Below are positions 35,801-43,230 of a stretch of 64,000 nt of DNA, piece by piece. The stretch lies in contig NZ_JBBCJO010000001.1 of assembly GCF_037190085.1 (NCBI RefSeq), forward strand, positions 1 to 64,000. The letters are read 5' to 3'. The translations under genes and the position numbers were made by a program. The first letter of the stretch is position 1. Each line of letters opens with the position of its first letter. Under the pieces are notes generated by a model. It was not told the origin of the DNA. It made no database searches and saw only the letters and a program-made list of their open reading frames with translations. Source of the stretch: Gemmatimonas aurantiaca (GTDB lineage: Bacteria > Gemmatimonadota > Gemmatimonadetes > Gemmatimonadales > Gemmatimonadaceae).

Positions 35801-36779
35801 CGTGGATCTCAACACGGTGTTGCGACGGGCGCTCGATCTCTTCCGGCACAGCCTCAAGGCACAGGCGGTGCGGGTGAGCACCACGTTCCAGCGCGAACTG
35901 CCCGATGTGCATGGCGACCCACTGCAACTGCAGCAGGTGATCTCCAATCTGCTCACGAACGCGGAGCAGGCCCTCTCGGAATTCAGCGGGGACCGTGAAC
36001 TCCTGCTGGAAACGCGTACCGAGGGAGACGCCGTGGTGCTGCGTCTTCGCGACAACGGACCGGGGATCCTGCCGCAGCATCTGCCGCGGGTGATCGAACC
36101 GATGTTCACCACACGCTCGGCGCGCGGACAGCGGGGACTCGGCCTGACCATCGCTCACGCCATCGTGCGCGATCACGGCGGGCAGCTCGACATCCAGTCA
36201 CGGCACGGCGAAGGCGCGACGGCGACCGTGCGATTGCCCGTGGCCGGCGCACCCGCGCTGGCCGATCGCCGGCTCACACCGCGCAGCAATGCCGCGGTGC
36301 ACGCCATCATGAATACGCGGCTGTCCTCGGAGTCCGTTGCATCGGAGACGCCCCCCGCGCCCATGTCTGCACCCGCGCCTTCGACGCCACGCACGGAGTT
36401 GCGCGCCGTGTCCCGTGTCCTGTTGCTGGAAGACGAAGCGACGCTCCGGTCGGCGATCGGCCGTTTCCTTCGCACGCGCGGCTATCAGGTGGACATGACG
36501 GAGAACGGCCAGATGGCCCTGGACGCGCTCAGTGAGAACACCTACGATCTCATCCTGCTCGACCTGCGCATGAAGGGCATCACGGGCGAGGATGTGTACG
36601 AAACCATGATCGATGCCTATCCCGAGCAGGCGGCGCGTGTGGTGTTCATGACCGGTGACATGCACAGCGATCACGCGGCGCGGTTCATCCGCCAGACCGG
36701 TCGCCCCGTGCTGGCCAAGCCGTTCACACTCGTCGAGCTCGAGAAACGCATCAAACAGATCCTCGGTGAGCCGGAGTGA
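32877..36779 (+). CDS. Hybrid sensor histidine kinase with GAF/PAS domains; phospho-acceptor His replaced by Asn
   Basis: This 1300-residue soluble protein has an N-terminal GAF-like region (about 20-190) and two GAF domains (about 200-365 and 375-535). Three PAS domains follow (about 537-645, 652-765, 774-890), then HisKA (about 893-960), HATPase_c (about 990-1120) and a receiver (about 1180-1300). The HATPase is intact: N-box SNLLTNAEQAL, RDNGPGIL and GQRGLGLTIAHAI. The receiver Asp1229 (LLLDLRMKG) and Lys (LAKPF) are present. In HisKA the expected AHELNNPL reads ANELNNPL, so residue 912 is Asn (codon AAT). It has no membrane segment. Start ATG 32877 or 32883. The C40 peptidase gene follows at 4 bases. 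Confidence 0.9.
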   Translation: MNMPSISTPTDSTTWSLQEVLDAIDRAEGSEERVQVAADHFQRLGFDRVVVSLRDASLNPTVLGVAGAPDAPSGASAPSELALKPLPGAVWRRRLPHLERFRVGGLFFLDGTDDWVAREFFGADPSPDAPDRQWLPTDLIVGVLRGPQQDVLGFVKLAGVRDGRRPDADRLRDIETIVRHLAARVAYDALGVLAQQRHERLQLLQEAGTSLTRSLDEQEIVRELVRQVQRAVRCDGVVVLVPDLDNDILSTTLRMVRNVERPRGPVRLGEGLVAEVARTGRPVRVGDRDADRARERAGLAPPLTMYDIVGESGTATSVVAVPMRVGIRLMAVLAVHSTNADMYSAEDEEVLATMAAQAATALANARRYAESERERRTTEALADVARAVGESLRLGEVLRLILRHTVSLLGVEGACVALRTGDYLHIVAAAGTADVLSGVHLPLNTSLLGRCVQGNELVVLNELSHEAPIARTVQQLARIQRIVMAPLGTGRGTIGAIAVMNRERPFDQDDAKVLQRLADQVAVAIDNARLFEEVEKATREWKVAFDTTASGIVVLEESLTVSRCNARAAELCGMSIPGLLGQRFRDVLLGAADSPDASMIDACIARALRDGVPVRETVKDLVHSRLLSLLVSAHPDGGCVITFDDVTEATRLAELHRNVLETVSDAIIITGLNGRITFANPAAKALFQREHITDARTNELIPQDWLAAVLASEASVRRGARVRYECEVLRADGTRRNVQVSSTPLVELGVIRGTVACLRDITEQRADALARERSEVLYSRLVESASDAIFTVDLQGHFISVNQGFLNESGLRREQVLGLHFGVLVDQVDRAQAMDAMRATLAGERLRLHIRCIGYNGPRMAMVTTAPIHASGQVVGALGIVRDVTNDEIQREAQLQQARLAAVGQSLGRVANELNNPLASLLAVAELHVASPTLVEDDRRAMEQMVEEARRASRIVNQLLDTTGEAPQVGGIRSAVDLNTVLRRALDLFRHSLKAQAVRVSTTFQRELPDVHGDPLQLQQVISNLLTNAEQALSEFSGDRELLLETRTEGDAVVLRLRDNGPGILPQHLPRVIEPMFTTRSARGQRGLGLTIAHAIVRDHGGQLDIQSRHGEGATATVRLPVAGAPALADRRLTPRSNAAVHAIMNTRLSSESVASETPPAPMSAPAPSTPRTELRAVSRVLLLEDEATLRSAIGRFLRTRGYQVDMTENGQMALDALSENTYDLILLDLRMKGITGEDVYETMIDAYPEQAARVVFMTGDMHSDHAARFIRQTGRPVLAKPFTLVELEKRIKQILGEPE

Positions 36780-36783
36780 GATC

Positions 36784-37572
36784 GTGAACGCACCGGATAT
36801 CCGCCCATCGCGTACGGTGCGCGCGGCCGTGGCTCCGCTGCTTGGTGAACCGCGCATCGCTCACGCACTCACCTCGCAACTGCTGGCCGGCGAGATCGTG
36901 ACGATTCTCGACGAGCGCGGCGACTGGGTGCAGGTGCGCGGCCCGGATGACTATGCGGGGTGGACACACGCCGGTTATCTGTCGGCCGTTCGAGGTGATG
37001 AGGCGTCATGGCCCTGGTCGCTCGGCTGCGAAACTGGCGAGAGGCACAATACCCGCGATGAGGCAGGGCGCATGCGGGCATTGCCGCTGGGGGCGCGGTT
37101 CGCGCCGGAGCAGGACGTGATCGCCGGCGCGTGGGTGCGGGCGGCCGATCTGCCATCCATGTTTCCGCCGGACCGGAGCATGATTGCCGCCACCGCCGCG
37201 TCGTTCTTCCGTGGTGCCAGCTACCTCTGGGGCGGAGTGACCCCGTGGGGCGTGGATTGCTCGGGGCTCGTGCAGCGCGCCGCACGGCTGCATGGCGTGC
37301 GGCTGCCCCGCGATGCCTGGCAGCAGGCCGATGCCACCGATCCCGTCTCGATGGATGCGCTGGCAAATCATGAACCCTCCGATCTGCTGTTCTTCTCCGA
37401 TCGCGACGACCGGCGTATCACGCATGTCGGGCTGGCACTCGGCGATGGTCGCATGGTACACAGCGCACTGACGCGGGGAGGCGTGGCCGTCGAGCATCTC
37501 GATGCCGACGATCCGTACGTCGTCCGGCTTCGCGCGCAGTGCGTCGGTGTGCACCGTCTGCGTACGCCCTGA
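36784..37572 (+). CDS. NlpC/P60 (C40) peptidase with SH3-like domains
   Basis: This 262-residue cell-wall hydrolase cuts peptide stems of peptidoglycan. A bacterial SH3-like region (LAGEIVTILDERGDWVQV...YAGWTHAGYL, about 25-65) precedes the NlpC/P60 domain. The catalytic Cys159 lies in GVDCSGLVQ and the His in RITHVGLALGDGRMVHS. No signal peptide is seen, which is unusual for a periplasmic enzyme; export may be non-classical or the true start may differ. GTG 36784 is supported by GGAG seven bases upstream and lies 4 bases after the kinase stop. Confidence 0.88.
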   Translation: MNAPDIRPSRTVRAAVAPLLGEPRIAHALTSQLLAGEIVTILDERGDWVQVRGPDDYAGWTHAGYLSAVRGDEASWPWSLGCETGERHNTRDEAGRMRALPLGARFAPEQDVIAGAWVRAADLPSMFPPDRSMIAATAASFFRGASYLWGGVTPWGVDCSGLVQRAARLHGVRLPRDAWQQADATDPVSMDALANHEPSDLLFFSDRDDRRITHVGLALGDGRMVHSALTRGGVAVEHLDADDPYVVRLRAQCVGVHRLRTP

Positions 37573-37589
37573 AAACGTCCGCAATGCAA

Positions 37590-37611
37590 GAGCGCCCCGA
37601 CCGGGGCGCTC
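37590..37611. terminator. Bidirectional hairpin between convergent genes
   Basis: The stem GAGCGCCCC (37590-37598) with GGGGCGCTC (37603-37611) has a four-base loop and lies 17 bases after the peptidase stop, facing a convergent gene. No T-tract follows. Confidence 0.5.
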
Positions 37612-37640
37612 CGTTGGATCAGCCCACCCTCAGGCCATAC

Positions 37641-38069
37641 TCAGCTCATCATCTGACCTGACGCGGGCGGCACCACGGGGGCTCCGCCGCGTACATGCAG
37701 AATGGCGATGGTCTGCGGACGTTCGTCGATGGTGACCGTCATCCGATAGTCTCCCAGGACATCGAGCGGCAGATCGAGCTGCAGGATGACCGGCATGTCG
37801 AGATCGGTGGCATTGGGCGGAGCCGCGCCGATCTCCAGCTCCGCTTCGGACGTCCACAGTTCCGCGCCGCGTGGATTGATCCAGCGCAGCACCATGGGAT
37901 GCACACCCCGGTCGCTGGCGGCGGCCTTGATGCGCAACACGAACGTGGCCCGCGGGTGCAGACTGGGAAGCTGCGCGACGTGAACCGCATCGAAGATGCC
38001 CAGGATATTGAGCTTCCCTTCCTGGGAGATGTTCGCGGCGTCGGCGAAGAGCGCAAAGATGACGTTCAT
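37641..38069 (-). CDS. Conserved hypothetical protein, DUF6941-like
   Basis: A 142-residue protein starting NVIFALFADAANISQEGKLNILGIFD. This opening, with GKLN-GIFD, resembles the DUF6941 family of unknown function; the match is from memory of the family pattern. It is predicted to be mostly beta-strand, with no signal peptide, membrane segment or catalytic motif. The ATG is 53 bases from the divergent EamA transporter start. No function is proposed. Confidence 0.7.
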   Translation of the reverse strand: MNVIFALFADAANISQEGKLNILGIFDAVHVAQLPSLHPRATFVLRIKAAASDRGVHPMVLRWINPRGAELWTSEAELEIGAAPPNATDLDMPVILQLDLPLDVLGDYRMTVTIDERPQTIAILHVRGGAPVVPPASGQMMS

Positions 38070-38122
38070 GCCCCAAGCTAACCACGCTACCAGCCGTCGG
38101 CACGGGCCTTCTAGATTTGATC

Positions 38123-39088
38123 ATGTCCTCCGCACCCCCTTCCGGTTCGCCGGCCGTCGCGCGCCATGGATTCGGCGCCACCGATGCATGGCTGGTCTTC
38201 ATGGCGGCCATCTGGGGGGTGAACTACAGTGTCGTGAAAGTCGGCCTCCAGTACCTCTCGCCGCTGGCCTTCAATGGCGCACGCATGGTGCTGGCCGCGT
38301 TCGTGCTGTTTGCCGTGGCGTTGTTCGTGCGGGACGTGCCGTGGCCATCGCCGCGTCAGCGCTGGCAGCTGCTGCTGATCGGATTGTTGGGGAACGGGCT
38401 GTATCAACTGTTCTTCATCTTCGGACTGTCGCGTACGCGAGCCGGTGTCGCGGCACTGATCGTGGCGGCCACGCCGGCGTGGGTGGCCATCATCTCGCGC
38501 CTGATGGGACGGGAGCACGTGACCCGCGTGGCCTGGATGGGCATCGGCCTGCAGTTGCTGGGTGTGGTCTGCGTGGTGGGCAGTGCGCGCGGTTTCGAAG
38601 GGGGCGGACAGGTGATGCTGGGGGCGGCTCTCATGGCCGCGGGGAGTGTCTGCTGGGCCCTCTTCACCGTGCTGCTGCAGCCGCATACCCGTGATGCGCA
38701 TCCGCTGCATCTGTCGGCGGTGACGATGGCCAGCGGCGCGCTGATGATCGTGGCCGTGGCATTCCCCGATCTGCTGCGCCTCGATTGGCGCGCCGTACCG
38801 CCGACGGGCTGGGCATCGGTGGCGTATGCGGGACTGGGTGCGCTCGTGATCGCCTATCTTCTCTACTACCATGGCGTGCGGGTGCTGGGCCCGACCCGCA
38901 CGTCGATGTACAGCAATCTGCAACCGGTGATCGCACTGGCCGTGGCCTGGATCATTCTGCACGAACGACCCACTGGCTGGCAGTTGACGGGAGCCGCGTT
39001 CATTCTGGGCGGTTTGCTGCTCACGCGGGTATCACGCCGGGCAGTGGGCACACTCACGGACACACCGATGGCGACGAGGCGCGCATAG
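38123..39088 (+). CDS. EamA/DMT-family transporter
   Basis: A drug/metabolite transporter-type inner-membrane protein of about 321 residues with ten hydrophobic segments in two EamA repeats. The first begins at AWLVFMAAIWGVNYSVVKVGL. The second ends with the family-typical GPTRTSMYSNLQPVIALAVAWIILHE. ATG 38123 is preferred over a TTG two codons earlier. The next gene's ATG follows the stop codon with no gap, and the three genes 38123-40533 form an operon. Substrate is unknown. Confidence 0.88.
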   Translation: MSSAPPSGSPAVARHGFGATDAWLVFMAAIWGVNYSVVKVGLQYLSPLAFNGARMVLAAFVLFAVALFVRDVPWPSPRQRWQLLLIGLLGNGLYQLFFIFGLSRTRAGVAALIVAATPAWVAIISRLMGREHVTRVAWMGIGLQLLGVVCVVGSARGFEGGGQVMLGAALMAAGSVCWALFTVLLQPHTRDAHPLHLSAVTMASGALMIVAVAFPDLLRLDWRAVPPTGWASVAYAGLGALVIAYLLYYHGVRVLGPTRTSMYSNLQPVIALAVAWIILHERPTGWQLTGAAFILGGLLLTRVSRRAVGTLTDTPMATRRA

Positions 39089-39793
39089 ATGGGTATGGCG
39101 GATATGAAGGTCGTGTTGTTCGATATCGATGGGACGTTGCTGCGCACCGACGGTGCGGGACGCCGTGCGCTGGAACGCGCTCTGCAGGAGACGTTCGGCG
39201 CCACCGGCAGTCCGGACTATCGGTACGACGGCAAGACGGATCGGCAGATCGTGCGCGAGCAGATGCAGGCCATGGGCGTGGAAAGCGCGCGCATCGCGCA
39301 CCACATGGATCGCCTGCTGGAAGACTATCTGCAGTATCTGGAAGCCGAGCTGCGTGATCGTCCCGATCAGGCCGTGTTGTGTGCCGGCGTGATGCCGCTG
39401 CTCGAACGTCTGCGCTCCCGCGAGGATGTCACGCTGGGGCTGCTCACGGGCAATGTGCGCGCCGGTGCCCAGCAGAAGCTGCGTGCGGTGGGCGTGGACT
39501 TCGATCAGTTCATCGTGAATGCTTTCGGCTGCGATCACGAACATCGTCCGGAGCTTCCCGGCATTGCGCGGAAACGCGCCGAGGACATGCTCGGCCGGCC
39601 GGTGCAGGGAGAACAGCTCGTCATCATCGGCGACACCCCGGCGGATATTCACTGCGGCCGTTCGATCGGTGTACGGGCCATCGGAGTGGCGACGGGGCAC
39701 TACTCGGTGGAAGCCCTCGCCGAACATGTACCGGCCGCCGTGTTTGCCACGCTCGAAGACACCGACGCGGTGATCCAGGCGATGCTCGCGTGA
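39089..39793 (+). CDS. HAD hydrolase, phosphoglycolate-phosphatase-like
   Basis: A 234-residue HAD subfamily IA phosphatase with all motifs intact: DIDGTLLRTD (nucleophile and acid Asp), LLTGN (motif II), the Lys region KRAEDML and VIIGDTPADIHCG (motif IV acidic residues). A cap domain lies between motifs I and II. The start may be ATG 39089, 39095 or 39104. It overlaps the next gene by 4 bases (GTGA). The substrate is unknown; the family includes phosphoglycolate and sugar-phosphate phosphatases. Unlike the HAD domain at 12177-14051 it should be active. Confidence 0.87.
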   Translation: MGMADMKVVLFDIDGTLLRTDGAGRRALERALQETFGATGSPDYRYDGKTDRQIVREQMQAMGVESARIAHHMDRLLEDYLQYLEAELRDRPDQAVLCAGVMPLLERLRSREDVTLGLLTGNVRAGAQQKLRAVGVDFDQFIVNAFGCDHEHRPELPGIARKRAEDMLGRPVQGEQLVIIGDTPADIHCGRSIGVRAIGVATGHYSVEALAEHVPAAVFATLEDTDAVIQAMLA

Positions 39794-40533
39794 GTATTGC
39801 CGGTCCGTTTCCCGTGCGGGTGGTCGGGATCGTACGCGGTCGTGAGGTCGACGCGCTCGGCGCCGCATCGCTGGAACCCGATGGGCTGGTGGTCACCTGG
39901 CCACCGGCGGCCGCGTGGAAACTCGCTCTCGAGGGCATCGATGGGGTCGCGATCGCTCAGACCACGCTCACCGTGTATCTGCGGGAGCACGATGTGCTCG
40001 AACTTTCCGGTGACGGCTCGTTGCGCGCCCTGGGGCACGCGCTCCTGGATCAGGCCTGTCGCGTACCGGAACTGATGCGTGGAGGTCGCACCAGCGGCTG
40101 GTCGCTGCCGCTGGGCGGCAATGTCGCATTGCAGAACGCACAGGATCGCTGGTTCGCCCCCCTGCTCGCGGCACGGCGGGCCATGCAGGGCGTGAGTGAC
40201 CCGGAACGGCAGGTCGCGCTGTTCGATGGCGCGCGGCTGGCCGACGAGATGCTGCGCGGAATCGCCGAGATCGCGGTGATCACGGTACCGGGAGACGGCG
40301 CCCAGCAACGGGCGCAGCAGCGCGCACTCGAAGCGGCCATGGAGGAGGAAGCGGAGCCGTTGTTCGAGGCGCTCGAACGTGTGGCACTGGCCGGCGATGC
40401 ACTCCGTGGGGGGGCCATGGATACGCGCATCGCCGACTGGCGGCGGTGGATCGGCGTGGTACAGGAAACCTTCGGCGCCGCGGATGAAGCCTGGAACGGA
40501 ACGCGCGAACTGCTGACGGGAGAAGGGGAGTAG
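39790..40533 (+). CDS. Conserved hypothetical protein
   Basis: A 247-residue protein with no recognised family. The N-terminal ~100 residues are beta-rich (VVGIVRGREVDALGAASLE...VTWPPAAAWKLALEGI). The C-terminal half is helical and Ala/Glu-rich with a coiled-coil-like stretch (QQRAQQRALEAAMEEEAEPLFEAL). No signal peptide or membrane segment. GTG 39790 overlaps the HAD stop codon, implying translational coupling and a role tied to the DMT-HAD operon. Confidence 0.75.
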   Translation: MSIAGPFPVRVVGIVRGREVDALGAASLEPDGLVVTWPPAAAWKLALEGIDGVAIAQTTLTVYLREHDVLELSGDGSLRALGHALLDQACRVPELMRGGRTSGWSLPLGGNVALQNAQDRWFAPLLAARRAMQGVSDPERQVALFDGARLADEMLRGIAEIAVITVPGDGAQQRAQQRALEAAMEEEAEPLFEALERVALAGDALRGGAMDTRIADWRRWIGVVQETFGAADEAWNGTRELLTGEGE

Positions 40534-40549
40534 ACCCCTTCACGATGGT

Positions 40550-41041
40550 TCACGCACCCGGCGGGGGACGCCGGATGCGGAACTCTCCGTGCGAGCTGCG
40601 CTGCAGACCGCGCATCTCTTCCACGATGGCCGCCGCCTCGGTGTTGTTTCCGCTGTGGAGCGCCGCATGCAGCCTGCCCGCCGTGTCGAGGAGCTTCTGG
40701 ATACCGGCCTTGTAGTCCGCCACGAACTTCGCCTGATCGGCCTCCGGGATCTGCGCCTTCTTTTCCGGCTCGAACCCCAGTGCTTCCTTGGCGTTGGTTT
40801 CGAAGATGGCGAGTTGTTCCATCGTGCTGGCGTTCTTGCTCGAATCCGCGATCTGCTGTCCGATGGTCCGGAATGCCGCGTTCATCGCCGTCATCCTCTG
40901 GCCGAGCGGCGTCTTCTCTTCGGTTTGCTGAGCGCCGAGCGCACTGGTGGTCAGCGCGAGCGCGAGAATGGAAAGAGTGCCGATGTGTCGGAAACGCTGG
41001 AGCATGAAAGAGGGGGTGGGGAGTGTGGATCGGGTTCGCAT
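40550..41041 (-). CDS. Cytochrome b562-like secreted four-helix protein
   Basis: A protein of 163 residues from ATG 41041, where GAGG lies 6-10 bases upstream; ATG 41005 is an alternative. The signal peptide ends near ALGAQQ. The mature part fits the cytochrome b562 superfamily: a helix with Met (QRMTAMNAAF) and a C-terminal helix YKAGIQKLLDTAGRL...AAAIVEEMRGLQRSSHGEFR. There the His of SSHGEF is at the position of the heme-ligand His. Heme binding is inferred. It is convergent with the DMT operon, 16 bases apart. Confidence 0.65.
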   Translation of the reverse strand: MRTRSTLPTPSFMLQRFRHIGTLSILALALTTSALGAQQTEEKTPLGQRMTAMNAAFRTIGQQIADSSKNASTMEQLAIFETNAKEALGFEPEKKAQIPEADQAKFVADYKAGIQKLLDTAGRLHAALHSGNNTEAAAIVEEMRGLQRSSHGEFRIRRPPPGA

Positions 41042-41099
41042 CGGCAGCCTCATACCGCCGTGTGAAGGTCCGCTGGTGAGGTCACATCGTACAAAAACG

Positions 41100-41471
41100 T
41101 CACGTCTCGGGAAGCGGCACGACACGCACGGCCGTTCCGTAACAGAGCACCTCGGTCACGCCGCTCATGATCTCGGTCGCATCGTAGCGTATACCGATCA
41201 CGGCGTCGGCGTCGGCCATCTCCGCCTGCAGCAGCATGGTGTCGAACGCCTGCTGGCGCGTGCGCTCCGCCAGTGATGTGAACAACGAGATGTTGCCACC
41301 GAAGATCGTTTGCAGACCCGCGCCAAAGGTGCCGACCAGCGACCGTGAACGCACCACGACGCCACGCACCACACCGAGCGACGCCGTGATCCGGTAGCCC
41401 GGGAGATCGAACGCCGTGGTGGTCATGTGGTACGGAAAGTCGGCAACCTGCGAATGGACGATGTCCGCCAT
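41100..41471 (-). CDS. YbjQ-family protein (DUF74)
   Basis: A 123-residue protein with the YbjQ fold, which forms a pentameric ring in solved relatives. Features are YRITASLGVVRGVVVRSRS, ARTRQQAFD-like helix and the C-terminal ADAVIGIRYDATE...EVLCYGTAV. An N-terminal extension of about 15 residues precedes the usual start, so ATG 41426 (MTTTAFDLPG) is possible. Biological role is unsettled. It lies upstream of the b562-like gene on the same strand, 58 bases apart. Confidence 0.88.
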   Translation of the reverse strand: MADIVHSQVADFPYHMTTTAFDLPGYRITASLGVVRGVVVRSRSLVGTFGAGLQTIFGGNISLFTSLAERTRQQAFDTMLLQAEMADADAVIGIRYDATEIMSGVTEVLCYGTAVRVVPLPET

Positions 41472-41608
41472 GTCTCTATTCTACCGCGCATCTGGAAGTT
41501 TGCGATTCGCCAAGCACACGTGGCATGCGCCCGTCTGGACGGGCCGCCGGGATGACCTCCCACCGATACGACCCGGCGAGCGGGCGCGGCGGCGAATCGG
41601 GGGGCGTG

Positions 41609-42379
41609 TCATCGCCGGGGCAGGGCGAAGTTGACGAGGGCCGTCAGGTCGGCGCCCGTTCCATCGGCGTCGACCCCCAGTTCCTCTCGGGGCGCACCGG
41701 CCCGATTGGCCCAGAACGTCGGATAGCCAAACCACTTCGCACCGGCCGCATCCCAACCCGCAAAGGCCACGAAGAGGATCTCCTCCTTTGGCAGGTGGAG
41801 AGTGTCCACGCCCAGCTGGTAGGCACGGGCATCCGGTTTGTACGAACGGATCCGGTCGGTGCTGATGACCGCCTCGAACAGACCGTCGAGTCGGGCGTTC
41901 CTGAGACCGTCCGTGAGCATGCCCGTGGTCATGTTCGACAGCAGCGCCAGTCGCAGGCCGGCATCGTGCAAGGTCCGGAGAGCGTTGGCGGCATCCGGCC
42001 AGACCTGCAGATTCGACCACGCCGCCATCAACTGCGCCTGCTGGGCCGGAGACATCTTCAACCGCAGCTGGTCCGTGGCGAACACGAGACTGTCATGTGT
42101 CGCCTCCAGAAAGTCGACATACCGACCGGCCAGTGCGCGCAACCACTGATATTCGAACTGCCGGACCCGCCAGGCATTCATGAGTGCCTGGCCTTCACCG
42201 GGGAACAGCCTCTCGGTCAGCGCGGCGATGGGACGGGGATCGAAGATCGGAAATGCGTCGAAGGCAATGGCCTTGAAGCCGGCCTGCTTGCCTTGCCCGG
42301 CCAGGGAGACCGCCGGCAATGCCGTGGCCAGCACGCCGCCTGCCGTCAGTGTCAGAAAATTCCGGCGATCGAGTGTCAT
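41609..42379 (-). CDS. Tat-exported haloacid dehalogenase type II-like protein
   Basis: A 256-residue protein with a twin-arginine signal (DRRNFLTL followed by AGGVLATALPAV), then a HAD domain of the (S)-2-haloacid dehalogenase type. Motif I is IAFDAFPIFD with the nucleophile Asp retained; relatives have FDxYGTLFD. Motif II is LLSNMT, motif III SYKPDARAY, and the C-terminal block FVAFAGWDAAGAKWFGYPTFWANR matches the family except that the usual SSN before WD is FAG. Export by Tat is unusual for this cytoplasmic family. ATG 42379 starts the Tat motif; an upstream ATG is also in frame. Divergent from the next gene. Confidence 0.85.
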   Translation of the reverse strand: MTLDRRNFLTLTAGGVLATALPAVSLAGQGKQAGFKAIAFDAFPIFDPRPIAALTERLFPGEGQALMNAWRVRQFEYQWLRALAGRYVDFLEATHDSLVFATDQLRLKMSPAQQAQLMAAWSNLQVWPDAANALRTLHDAGLRLALLSNMTTGMLTDGLRNARLDGLFEAVISTDRIRSYKPDARAYQLGVDTLHLPKEEILFVAFAGWDAAGAKWFGYPTFWANRAGAPREELGVDADGTGADLTALVNFALPRR

Positions 42380-42510
42380 GGTCGTCACTCCATGGGTCAT
42401 CGTGAGGACGGGTTGGACGGTGGGAACACAGAGGAATGCAGTCGGACCCGGCGTTGACACAGTGGGCACGGGCCCCGTAGGATAGCCCCTCCTTCCACGG
42501 CGGAGTTCCC

Positions 42511-43032
42511 ATGCTGTTCACCACGGCGCGCGCCCTCGCGACCCCACTCGCTCTGTCGTCGCTGCTGTTCTTCGCGCCGGCCTCTCACGCACAGAGCACC
42601 GAACAACGTCCCGACGCGAATACCCGGGCCGTCATCGCCGTCGCGGACTCGGTGCTCGTGGCGCTGTCGAGCGGTGACCGTGCGACCCTCAAGCGGTTGA
42701 TCCTGGACTCGTCGATCGTGGGCGGCATTGGTGTACGGAACGGCGTCGAACGACACTCGCTGGGGTCCTGGGCACGCTACACGTCACCGGGCCCGGCCGA
42801 TTTCACGGAGCGGGGATTCGAAGCCACGGCACGCGTGCAGGATCGTGTCGCGCAGGTGTGGATGCCGTATGATCTCTACATCGGCAAGACCTGGTCGCAT
42901 TGCGGCGTGGACGTGTTCACGTTGATCAGGAGCGAGGGCCGGTGGCGGGTGGCGTCACTCATCTACACGATCGAACAGCCGCCAGCATGTCGGAAACATC
43001 CGGCGGGGCCTCCTGATCAGCCGCGCTGGTAG
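42511..43032 (+). CDS. Secreted NTF2/SnoaL-like protein
   Basis: A 173-residue protein with a signal peptide ending HAQS and a single NTF2-like alpha/beta-barrel domain of the DUF4440 type (VIAVADSVLVALSSGDRATLKRLI... through SEGRWRVASLIYTIE). It may bind a small ligand, and no catalytic residues are assignable. GGAG lies about 6 bases before ATG 42511. It is convergent with the feo operon; a weak CGCTCGG/CCGAGCG hairpin lies between them. Confidence 0.75.
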   Translation: MLFTTARALATPLALSSLLFFAPASHAQSTEQRPDANTRAVIAVADSVLVALSSGDRATLKRLILDSSIVGGIGVRNGVERHSLGSWARYTSPGPADFTERGFEATARVQDRVAQVWMPYDLYIGKTWSHCGVDVFTLIRSEGRWRVASLIYTIEQPPACRKHPAGPPDQPRW

Positions 43033-43089
43033 CCGCAATGCATACGCTCGGTCGATCGGTGCGTTCCGAGCGGGATTCTTCGATAGCCG

Positions 43090-43221
43090 TCAGTGCCCGC
43101 AGCCGCAGTCACTGCCACATCCATCCTTCGGCTTGCGGGACGCCACGACGGCCTTCCACACCCGTGAGGCCGAGTAGAACACCGCGCCCGACACGATCAG
43201 TACCACGATGATGGTCGACAT
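43090..43221 (-). CDS. FeoB-associated Cys-rich membrane peptide
   Basis: A 43-residue protein read on the minus strand: one N-terminal membrane helix (STIIVVLIVSGAVFYSASRVW), a basic segment and a Cys/Gly tail (GCGSDCGCGH). This is the architecture of the small FeoB-associated proteins found at the end of feo operons. AGGAGG stands 7 bases before the ATG, and the feoB stop codon is 9 bases upstream. The function is not established; roles in complex assembly or iron handling by the Cys tail are inferred. Confidence 0.85.
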   Translation of the reverse strand: MSTIIVVLIVSGAVFYSASRVWKAVVASRKPKDGCGSDCGCGH

Positions 43222-43230
43222 CCGCGCCTC

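Noticed and set aside
33516..36176. 886-residue open frame on the minus strand opposite the hybrid kinase
   Set aside because: It is a high-GC shadow of the kinase codons, His/Arg-rich with no recognisable domain, while the plus strand has GAF, PAS, HATPase and receiver motifs.
41472..41608. Terminator at GCCCGTC/GACGGGC near 41529-41544
   Set aside because: The loop is only two bases between the arms, no T-tract follows, and no gene clearly ends there in the right orientation.
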